Origin: Hypsibius dujardini
Taxonomy: Eukaryota; Tardigrada; Eutardigrada; Parachela; Hypsibiidae
Direction of reading: 5' to 3'
Assembly (NCBI GenBank): GCA_001579985.1
Contig: LRSR01000670.1
Location: 1-54,446 of the forward strand
Length of the DNA stretch: 54,446 nt
The stretch's first letter is position 1. Every line of letters begins with the position of its first letter. Shown in pieces: positions 34,801-45,000 of this stretch. The notes under the pieces are model-generated. The model did not search any database. It was given only the letters and a program-made list of their open reading frames with translations, and had not been told where the DNA came from. The position numbers and the translations under genes are program-made.

Positions 34801-37800
34801 CAAATGAAATATTGAACGACTAATGTTTCAAAATATTTCCCGCATTTTTTGTATGCATGTATCAATTTTTTTTTCAATCTTCTCCGGGAAGCACCAAATT
34901 GACGTTTTGTCCTTGTGAATCCGCACCAGTTATTGAAAATCGCACAGATTAAAGCTTCTCATCGTTTCTTAAAGGTGCTCAAATAAACAAACTGGACATT
35001 TTTAAGGCGAATCGATTATTTAGAGCACATATTTTTCGAAACCATGCCAAAAAAGCTCCACCAGTTTTCCAGACCGTCCTGAAAATGAGGGAGTTTTTTC
35101 ATTTACTGTGATGGCTGAACATTCGGTGTTGTTTTCTACGCTGATTTTTAACAAAACTCTAATTACAGCGCTCAACCTGCATTTTTCAGATAAAAATAAG
35201 TTTAATAATCAGAATATTACCTTTTACGGCCCTCGCGGATTTATTAGAAGAATAGGATCACGCGGCGGACGCGCTGACAATTTTTCAGGGAGGACAACTT
35301 CCCCTTATTCCATCTTCAACTATTTCCTTCTCAGTTTGATGGAATTAAGAACTTCTGCCAGTTTGAATTGGCTGCTTAAAGAGGCTAATTGACACACTTT
35401 GTTGAACCCCAAAATAATAAAAATTGAAAAAGTTGTGGAAGGAATAGCGCGTTTCATTTAAGCAAGAAAACATCCAGGATATTGTTATTTTCTCGTCATC
35501 GGCGAATTTGGCGTGTGGACACGCGATAGAATGTCAGATTGAAGAATTGTTTTTTGACTTAAGAGAAGTGGGAGTTAGTAGAACTTTGTCTCAAAAATAA
35601 GTTTCCCCACGGTATTTTAGGTATTTTAGTTTTGATTTAGATTCAGTTACGCCAATGTCCAAAGTTGTTTTGCATATTACAGATTAACGCAGAACGTCTT
35701 GGAATGACCGAGGGAGATTATGTCAGTATACAACTGGGTTAATAAACTTCCCCTAGGATATGACGTCAATATCTTAGCTTTCAGATCTTCATTGCCCCAC
35801 GTTCGCCTGCAGGCCCTACAGAAGGCATGCTTGACCTGCAAATAAGAAATGGGTCGTATCGGGTATTTGCAAGACGCACTCGGAAATCTTCTTGAAATTG
35901 TGTGACCCACAGGAACTATTTTGACTTAGTAAAATTTATAGCCTGCAGATTCGGCCTTTCAAAGCCTGATGCTGGTAAATAATCCCATTCCAAATTGGGC
36001 AGCTCTCAGCGGGGTCCTGCAAAGCATACGCAATACATCTGAAGTCCGCTACAATAAGTCGTTCTCTACTAGTGAAATAGTATGAGTTACAAAACATACC
36101 CATTGCAGAGGCTCGTATAGGGTCCTTACGTGTCCAGGACCAGGGGCTGGGTAAAGGGGCGAAATGGATTCTTTTCCAGATTGAACCCGAACTTCGGCCT
36201 CTTGTCCTTGATCATTTTGAAGCTTGTGTGAGTTTGGGCGTCTGATTTCCAGGAACCCCCCTGATTTCAAAACAATTTCCAAAACATCAGTTTTTCGTTT
36301 AAATTTGAGAGTTGTCGAGGCTCAATATAAGCTCCCTATTAAAGAATACAAATGAGAGGCTAAAAAAATTCAAGAACTGTACAAATTTGAAGAAAACTTG
36401 ATGTCCTTAAACAGGTTTTCAAATTCCTAAAACGCCCTTGAAATCAGACCCCTACACCCCCACAAGTTTCGAAATGATCAGGAACAAGAGGCCAAATTTT
36501 GAGTTCAAAAACAAAAATATTCTTCCCCCTTTGTCCACCCCCTGGCCCAAAGATGAGGGGTGCTGCTTCCGGTCTGTAACGACCCTAAGTAAGCTTTTTG
36601 CTCGTTTTGATGGTTTTCAGACGTTCATGGTTTCTGCTATTTCCAGCTGAGCGAAATAACTGTTTCCGCATTTGAAGTAATGACCATTTTACTGAAGGTG
36701 AGTCATCGTACTTCTATGTTTGATTGCCTAAGCAATGTCATTCCATAATGATTTACTCCTCGGAGGAAATATGTACGTGGCAAAGAAAAAATTATACCGC
36801 TATTTCATATTTAATCTGCAGTCTTAAGGGAATTTTTTCAAAACCATTTTAATTACAATGGTTTTGAAATTTATATGGCTGAATTATGAATTTTGTTTGC
36901 CATGATCCCCACAATAAAAAAAAGATTTTTAAAAAATTTACACTTGGTATGTTCCTGTAGTACGATACAGTACTGTGGTAAATGCATTAATCCAGTTTAC
37001 CGGCATCGGAATAAATTTGTTTGAGTCCATCAAACTGAGTTTGCAAAACTTGACCCAAGCAGGGCGCATGCTAATTCCTGGAATAGCTCATGCAAAGATG
37101 CGCTCACTTTCATGAAAACCTATTTTTTACACTTCACGAATCGTGCGAATTTGAATAAGTAACGCTTAAAAATTAATTTTTAGGTTATACGAGATCTCTC
37201 ACCTCTGGAAATGGGAATGCAAAATGGCATTACCTTTCGGCAGCTATTTCTCAACAGAACATTCAACCCACTTTCTCGACCAGTCTATATAGGACCTAAG
37301 GGTAAGGATAATGCCCACAAAGAAAAAGCTAAATTACTGGAAAATTTCCAACAGTGTGACTAAACGATCAGAAAGAAATCATGCGCATGAATGTTTCACT
37401 TAGGAATGAGAATCTGTGATGTCCACATCTCTAAATTCAACGTCACGTCAGGGCTGATGGAGGTCCGTCAAAACTTTCCTGTCGTCGCTTCGACTGTGGA
37501 TGGGGATATTTTTAATCCCTAAAATGGCATTGTTAAGCCCTTTTTCAAGTATATTTTTCATGAATTACAGATATCTGATGAGTACCTTTCAGGGGCGAGA
37601 AATTCCGTCAGGACCTATGCACTCTCAACGGTGTGGCGCGGCAGAGACGGTCCACCGGTCAATCGGCCATTTTGCGGATACACCGGCGAGCTTTGTCTAG
37701 GAGGCCTTGTTGGACACGCCCAACAAGTCCCCATATCCAATCATGATAGTTCTTTAACTCACGAGTATCATACTAGTTTGTAACTCTGTCCACTCTATTA

Positions 37801-38752
37801 ACCCTATTCTGATGTATGTGCCATTTACCTTCATTTCTACAGTCAGTTCTACTTCTTCTTTCCTTTCTTCCAGTTTATTTCTCTAACGGTCTTTACTATC
37901 AGTCTAATAAACTTGTTAACTATCCAACTGACAGTTGGTAGACCTAACAGCCTAGGTAACTAGAAATGCATTGTGAAAAAACTAAATGGAATCCCGGCGC
38001 TTTGTTTTAGTCTGAAATTCATGAAAGGTTGCCGAACGTGTTGGCACAGAATATTTAGGTTCACAACTTCACTTACTATTTTTTATCAAATAAGGGTTAA
38101 TTTGCAAACTTTTTTTTCTACTTTTTTTACAGAAACGTCACTTGTCGTTACGAGGTTCTTTTCTCTCTTTGGGACATTTTTTCAAAAACAACCTCGACGG
38201 ATGTCGCTAGATTTATTACGTTTGAACACATAAATAGCATGAACAATTACTTTGCCACCCCCCCCCACGCTCGGAGGGGGGGGCAAGGGAGGAAGAAATT
38301 CGTAGATTTGTTCATCTTGCAGCTGTCACTAACGATTAACAAGGCACTCACATGAAAGCACCTAACTGTGTGTAATTGTAGTTCATTCAAAAGTAGCATT
38401 CGCAGATTGACAACATTTAACTCTGTTTTTCAGCAAAAACTACAGTGATCACTTTAGCAGTATCCACATCCACTGCTCTCCTCGCCATTCTTGCAATCTT
38501 TATTGCGATGTATCACTGGTTAGTCCATTTGCTAATCAATAGATGTGGTAGTGGAACTAGGCGAGCAATAGCCTTTATTATTCACCTCAAAAAATTTTGT
38601 GTGTCCAAGTTCACCGCAAATCTGTCGGTATGCGTATCTTTGTCTGTAGCATTTTTGGACGCAACGACCATGGCGCAGGTCGACCGTGGTGGGACCTCCG
38701 ACCTGATCTGTTGTTTGTAATCCCCGAAACAACAGCCTGGAAAAGTCTTTGA
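31886..38752 (+). CDS. Receptor copy E: all 14 exons, exon 12 donor displaced by a solo LTR
   Basis: Exons: 31886-32210, 32347-32388, 34063-34087, 34181-34512, 34584-34630, 35683-35721, 35785-35862, 35942-36079, 36647-36697, 37184-37301, 37404-37462, 37571-37707 (interrupted), 38434-38518, 38650-38752. Lengths equal those of C for exons 1-11 and 13. Ignoring the insertion the product would be 526 residues, ending A-W-K-S-L. The LTR at 37708-37949 lies 2 nt before the original donor (AG|gtaact, now at 37954-37955 after the LTR). If no donor is used, translation enters the LTR and stops at TAA 37781-37783, giving 488 residues: signal peptide plus complete ligand domain and the C-G-Y-T-G-E-L-C pair, but no membrane helix. 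All other frames and splice sites are intact, so the insertion looks recent. Intron 2 carries a separate MITE. Confidence 0.8.
32723..33304. mobile_element. MITE-like insertion in intron 2 of E
   Basis: Left end TGTTATGCTCACAACCTTACTCAACCTTT; complementing the right end gives AGCTATGCCCACAACCTTGCACAACTTTT, so the imperfect inverted repeats are about 28 bp. CACAACCTTT recurs internally. Intron 2 of copy C lacks it, so it arrived after the C/E duplication. Confidence 0.55.
34870..35620. repeat. Unclassified repeat in intron 5 of E
   Basis: Intron 5 is 297 nt in C but 1052 nt in E. The extra sequence corresponds to 21418-22200 before copy D. Flanking intron sequence (GGTATTTTAGGTATTTT) resumes at about 35612. 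A frame at 35108-35392 parallels the one near D, with no recognisable domain. Confidence 0.5.
37708..37949 (+). mobile_element. Solo LTR inserted in exon 12 of copy E
   Basis: A 242-bp element with TGTTGGACACGCCCAAC at the left end and CTAACA at the right, flanked by a perfect 4-bp duplication GCCT (37704-37707 and 37950-37953). TG...CA termini, an AATAAA near the 3' end (TCTAATAAACTTG) and a short target duplication fit a solo LTR of a Ty3-type retrotransposon. A relative lies in opposite orientation at 40153-40476. There is no internal coding region, as expected after LTR-LTR recombination. A TIR-bearing MITE is less likely. Confidence 0.75.
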
Positions 38753-40152
38753 TCCCACTGGAAGGTGTCAACGAAATCACTCGCACCTGACTTACAGTTC
38801 TCACTTTCTCCGTGTCACATGATATTGCCCCTAGTTTGACGCATGTCAAACATTCGACGGGTCTCAAACTTCAGTGACCTTACGGCATGTTCATAATTTA
38901 CTGACAAACAGCTTCGCCATCTTATTTTTTTTCTAGTGGAGTTTTTTCTTTCTACTGTAGTAAACTACGAAAAATAACGGGATATATAAGTAATGCTAAG
39001 TTCATGGTCCATGTCAGACGTCAGACCAAAAAATGTCAGATCGTCCGCTCTGAATGTTAAGCGGTTCTTGTCAGACCACGTCCCAAAATAACATCAATTT
39101 CGGCAGTCCTTCTGACATTGTTATAATGACGCTCAAAGTCTTTCTGAAAAAGGAGGCGTAGTTTACTAATTTTGAGTGGTTTTTTGGCGATGGACACGGA
39201 CTACTGTGATGGCTGGCCGAGTGAGCGATTGACGTGACGCATTCCAGACAGGGTGATCTATTAACAGCTGCTGGCTATGCAATGAAGAGCCACGGAGATC
39301 CTGAAGAAGCGTTCCCAAACGTGGCAGAAGACAGGATGATCTTGATGACTGATGAGAATATGAATGAAGGAACCGGAGTACAGATGGATTTATTACTCTA
39401 GGTAAAAAAAAGGTGGTGAGAAGGCGTTTCCTAAATAAAGGCACGTAAAATACGCGGAAAGGACCCAATCACTTGGATTTTGACTGACTTTATCATCAGG
39501 TCAGGGACTGTTTCATTTCACGAGCTTTTCGAGCGCATCCGAGATTACTGTTGACGGTTGACATTGACATATGGAGTGTTCTCGTATCGAAAACAGTTGA
39601 GAATCGTATTTCACTATTAACTAACAGGAGCTGCCGAAGAAATGGTTAGCCATGAGTCCTGAGACTTTTTTGATTTCATAGTTGGAAGGTTCGTCTTCAC
39701 ACTCAAACATTAGGCTTCTTTCAGTTCAGGCGAACACGCTTGGAAACCAATGAATTAATTCGTGCTTTCGGTTCTGGAAATGAAATTCATCGACGTATGC
39801 GAAGTGTCTTGCACTCCGATTGCAATAAAATTACCAACATATGATCGTTAGAAGCACACCAGAAATGATTGTAATTATCGCGGCTGATGGTGCGTTACCT
39901 AAATCTATATTGATAATTATTCAGCTCAGGTAGCGCTGTTAATGTTGAGGGGATGCGATCCCACCTCGTATGAGCTTAGCTGCTGATTGGATTTCTGCTG
40001 TGCAAGTATAGGGAGCCACGAAAAATATTCCGCAGATTAAGGGATGCTAGTGGCGCTATCAGTCATTCGGAAATTGAACTCGCCTGACATGGGAATTCGT
40101 GTTAATTACAAACCAATTTCGCGCATTGATGAGTCGGAATAATTGTTCTTGG
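38753..40152. other. Region downstream of copy E, no gene seen
   Basis: Up to about 39130 it parallels the 3' flanks of C and D. The rest contains only short frames, with no recognisable domain or splice-supported exon. Confidence 0.55.
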
Positions 40153-40476
40153 TGTTAGATCTGCCAACAGGTGGCTTGATAATTAACAAGTTTATTAGAA
40201 TGAATGTAGGGATGGTTAGAGAAGAAGACTAAAGGAAAGAAAAAGGAAAGTAAAAGTTGTGTGTTGAATTGGTAAAACACAAGATTATATAATAAAGTGT
40301 TAACTATAAAGTGAATGTAAATGGCCTAAACAGCTGAATTAAATACAGGTAATTAGCTGTAGCAGCAGAATAGGGTTAACAAAGTAGATAACTAAGTATT
40401 ACTAACTAAGAAAGTTACTAATACGGCTAATAACTGTAATGATTGGATACAATGACTTGTTGGGCGTGATCCAACA
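40153..40476 (-). mobile_element. Second solo LTR of the same family, opposite orientation
   Basis: 324 bp, flanked by the 4-bp duplication TTGG (40149-40152 and 40477-40480). Read on the minus strand it begins TGTTGGATCACGCCCAACAAG and ends with AATAAACTTGTTAATTATC then CTAACA, matching the copy in exon 12 of E at both ends. It is longer internally. Two independent insertions with different 4-bp duplications fix the element boundaries. Confidence 0.75.
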
Positions 40477-40694
40477 TTGGTAAGCTTGTCTTAAACAAAC
40501 ACTACTTACCGTAAAACTAAGAATTGATACAAGTCAAGCTTGTCGAAGATTTAGTTTTCCTCTGGATCTCACAATTTGAATAAAGGATAAATACCTGAGG
40601 CATCTTAAACACGACTGGCAAGGTCGGAGACTTCCTATTGCTCATGATGGTAGCAACTTCAATTTTACGGAGATGACTTTCCCTACCGTTCTCA

Positions 40695-41516
40695 TCAGAG
40701 GGTCGGTTAATGTCCTTACAGGTCAGAACCAGGACCCTGTTGGTAGGGCAAAGAGATAGACAAAGGGGCAAATTCATTTTATACAAAATCGAACCCAAAA
40801 TCGGCCAAGAAATATTTCTGACGGAGACAAACAGAACAACCAAGAACAAGGGAGTAAGGTCTTTATTCCTTATTGGCATCACTGATACCGAAGGGGAACC
40901 CCGGCCGAGGAACGGCTACAAATCTATTCAGAAAAAAAATACAGTTTCAAAAAAGAGGCGAGAAGAACCGCAATGTGAAAGAAGAAAACTGTAAAGAATA
41001 AAATGTGTGCAACGCTATTTATAGTCGCGCTGGACCGTACGCGGACAATTCAAGAATCATTTCGGCGAAACATAAACAGTCGCCACACTTAGTGGGCGTG
41101 GTCCGACGAGACAAAATACGAGGAAGTCTTCATTAGTTATAAGCAGATTTAGGGAACTAAATTTTTTCCATTGTTTCATAACAATTTTGAAACTTGTGGT
41201 GGTCCAATTTCAAAGGCCTTCTCGGATTTCAAAACATTCTCTAAAAATTCTGTTTTCAATCAAATTGGAGGTTTTTTCGTGTTCAGTATTGGCTGTATTA
41301 ATAACTACAAGTGAACAATTAGGAAACATTCAAGAATACTCCAAAACTGATGAAAAATCTGAAATTTTTAATAACTTCACATGTTTCAGCACAATGAGAA
41401 ACAATAAACCGAGTTTTCAATCCGATTTTTAAGCATGCATGTTGCGCCTTTGCCCACCCCTGGCCTTGCCATGAGAGTTCTAGTTTCAATTAGTAGAGAC
41501 CATAAATGAGCCTCTG
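40695..41516. mobile_element. Family-1 hairpin MITE interrupted by a nested insertion
   Basis: The left arm (GAGGGTCGGTTAATGTCCTTACAGGTCAG, GACAAAGGGGCAAA) and right arm (GCCTTTGCCCACCCCTGGCC ... GAGACCATAAATGAGCCTCTG) match the intron 8 elements. Between about 40805 and 41170 it is split by a copy of the element found at 9.7-12.5 kb, sharing TCCTTATTGGCAT(C/T), ATACCGAAGG(G/C)GAAC, CTATTTATAG and GTCCGACGA. The tyrosine-recombinase-related insertion is therefore younger than this MITE copy. Confidence 0.6.
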
Positions 41517-42089
41517 AATCCTGTATCTTAGAGGCATAGCAAGGGTCCTTCCGGGTTGTAAACTTTTGATGGAAAGAATGAATTGGTGCAGTCAAAATCA
41601 CTGTATCTGAGTAATTCACACTGCTCTCTGCGCATGTTTTTACCTGTAACTCCACAGGGAATTTCGAGCCAATTTCGAATTTCCAAAGACTATCTGATTA
41701 TAGGGAACGTTCAAGGGTTCATCTAAACTTGTCACATAGTTACTCCGTTAGCGTAACAGCAAATGCGTGCTTAATCTGCCACTGAAAATTTACCCGGCCG
41801 AATCGTCCATCATACAGTCATCAATATTTTAATCTGCGTATGTCTAATTGCCTTTTTCCGAATATTGCACCGTCTGCTACCCATTAATTTTCTTATTCCA
41901 CCGAGTCTCGACATAAGCCAGTGTTTTTACCGGTACGTACGGATTATGTAATTGAAGCAATTACCTTACATGACATCGTGGGAAACTGGATGACTCTAAT
42001 GTCCTTCCGATTAAAAACCTTACGAGTGCACTTCATCATGCCATTACAGCGAGTTAAGTCTTTCTTTACTGTCAAACATATTTACAGTC

Positions 42090-45000
42090 ATGACTCTGTT
42101 TTTGTTGAAATTGCTACATGTTCTGTTGAACCTGCAAATGGTGATGTCGACAATTCAAGTGGAGCTCGCCTGTCCGGCTTTGACCTTTCCGGAAACGGGC
42201 GGGAATACCGCCTTGCTGTACCACCGACCAGCCTACGAGGAAGCCATGCGAGTGTGCAATCTGCGATATGCCGGAGTTTTTAACTTCACCATGACATTCC
42301 TCCCCGGCGACGACCAAAGTCGTGTGCGAACTAACCCGGAAATGAAAGACGCAAGCATGGACGATTTAAGTGAATGGTACTTCAGACGACGTCTCGATGG
42401 CGTCTCGATAATTCTTTCACCAGGCAAGGTCACTTTTAAGAGCCTACCGTTTTAAACGTTTTCCCATAAGTCTGCCTCGTAGGTGTCATAGACTTTACAG
42501 CAGTACATCAGCTGACAGCTGCGTGCAATCTACTTTGCATTTCAACGTTAGTGTCCCATTTGTTCAAGGTCATTTTGGGATGGTAAAAACTAAAATTATT
42601 CAACACTAAAATGTTTGTTCTTAAATTTTGTTAGTTTAATCTCTTTTAGTGATAAGATTGTTAGTCCAGTCTTATTTAATCTAGCTGAATTAATTTTAAA
42701 CTGTGACACTTTTTCACTAGCAAGTTTAATTTTGTTTTACATTGATTTTTTAATTTAGATTGTGCATGCAGTTCAATTTTTGCCATCCCGCCTGACGACA
42801 TAAAAATAGCACTGCAAAAACAAGTTTGTTTAGGATGGCGTTCGTCAAGTCGGAGTACACTCTCCAGCCAGCACCGGTCATGATCGCCACGTCCTTTGTG
42901 GTGCCGCATGTGATTGCTGTAGCCGTGATGGACTTGCTGCTTAGATACAGATGGCTGACAGTGTTCGTTGTAGTGGATGCAAATTCCACCCCAATGTACA
43001 CCGTCATTGCCGACGAAATGGAGCAAGACCCCAGGATGACAGTTCTCACTTGGTACCGGCGCAATGTGAGGGCGAATTCCTTAAACTCTTTCGGCCCGTT
43101 GTTGGAGGAGTTTCAAAACCTTAGTCGAGGTACGTAGCCAATTCTCCAAGCTTACAAGGGTGAAATGCAGGCAGTAAAAACATGTTTCTTATAAACCGAA
43201 TCTCCTGACCAGCGCTTTAGTAATCTTTACCTTACCTTTAGTTACTAAACGTTTTAGCCAAGTGCAAAAATAAAACATGAAGATTGAAATATTTGTGCTT
43301 CTACATAATCTTAGTTTAATTTAATTTAATTCTTCTATTTTAGTTTTTTGCACTTCGAGAAACTCGAAGGTCTAGCCATATCCCACTAAATCCGTTGCTA
43401 TGTTTAGTTTTAGTTTATTTCGGCAAAGCGGACCAACAACGTCGCCTTATGGTGAGGGCCATGACATGTTTTCCCCGCACTTAGACGTGTTTGCGGGAAA
43501 TCTTTAGTGTGACCTTTGTACTGCACGCATAAGACAGACCTGATCAATTTTGGATCTGTGAATAAAGTGGCTCAATCTATCATTGTCATCAACATCACGG
43601 ATTTCACCTTTCAGGTCGATGCACGTGCCCGCAACATGACGAACGGCGAGTACGTCTACATTGTCGACGAACCGTACCAGTTCCCGAAATCTTACGGAGC
43701 TGTGACTTGGTACTACAAGGACGACCCTGACAACGAGGTGGGTCCATTAACCCGTTAACGCCCGGTGCCAGATCGGACACGATTTAAGTGCCAAAAGTAT
43801 TTTTCCTTTCATAGTTATGTTCAATCAAGACAAAATTAATTTTCACATATTTTTGGGCAACTTTGAAAAAGTCTTGTTTTTTGGGCTGACCACTGTCCAC
43901 TGTAGAGTAAGAAACAAAATCGCCGATGAAAACTGTTTCTTGCACTAGTTCGCGAAATATTTGATTAAAACATCAATCAATCGATTGATGAGTTTCCATT
44001 GTAGTCAGTCTTATTCATTTTTTTGACAAAAAATCGGACGCCTTTGTTGTTCACGTTCCATTCAACAATCCGATTCGCGTGATTATTTTTAGAGATTCAG
44101 TAGATGGTCAACTTAAAGGATGGAAAAAAAACTTATTTTTTAAATTTTTGCCAGCTCACATCCTCCCGAGATCCTTTCACTCAAATGAAGTGTAAAGTAG
44201 TTAGCTTTGGCAATTACTACCGGACATTGATCAATTAGCAAATAATCAAACCTTAATCTCTAATTTTCAAGCAAGACACCAACCTTGAAAATCAGTTAGA
44301 TTAGCGAAATCGTTCATATCATTTCTGCGTGAAAATTCGGAGGACGCATATCGTCAGTTGACGATATTGGGCTTTACCGAGTTAACTCTCTCCATATAAA
44401 TGTCGTAAATGCCTTTTCAAATTAACATTTGTGTGAAATATCTGATGACAGGCGGCTCGGGATGCGTTCCGTTCGGTACTGGTCGTGCATCCGTATCCGG
44501 AGATACCACTCGCTGTGTCAAGTGATGTTATGACATTAGCGGGACGTTTCCGTGCAATAGCCACCACACTGTACAACGTCACGGTCACCGCATACGAACA
44601 GGTAATTTTCTGGACCAGAATTGTGGAATTATAAGTTACGAAACCTATAATGCTTGTCCGTAGCTATTCCCGAACCGTGGAGACCAGCACATATAGAATG
44701 TGATTTAGAGCAAATCTCATTCAGAATTCAAATGGGACGTGATTTGGTGTCCGCAAAATATTAATCGGGAATAGAGAGCGGAGCTATAGTCCAATCTTCC
44801 AAAACTAGACTCATCGCCTGAGCCCATTTTACCAAAAACAAGTAGCTCCGCCCCTTCCTCCCCGAAAGCTACTTAAAAATTAGATCACGAATTTGTAGTA
44901 CATTTTCTTTTAGTAATACAAATTATTAACCTAGTTTTAGTCGAAACTGGCTAGGCGGTTTTTTTAATTTTTCCCAGATTAATACTTCGTAGCTAAAACT

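Noticed and set aside
42676-43064. Minus-strand frames of 116 and 104 codons
   Set aside because: They are shadows of exon 4 of receptor F, which is supported by homology and phase.
43344-43369. A 26-nt candidate for exon 5 of F (V-F-C-T-S-R-N-S-K)
   Set aside because: The 43408-43451 candidate is closer in length (44 vs 47 nt) and ends R-R-L-M before gtgagg, matching R-D-(F/I)-M before gta in the other copies.
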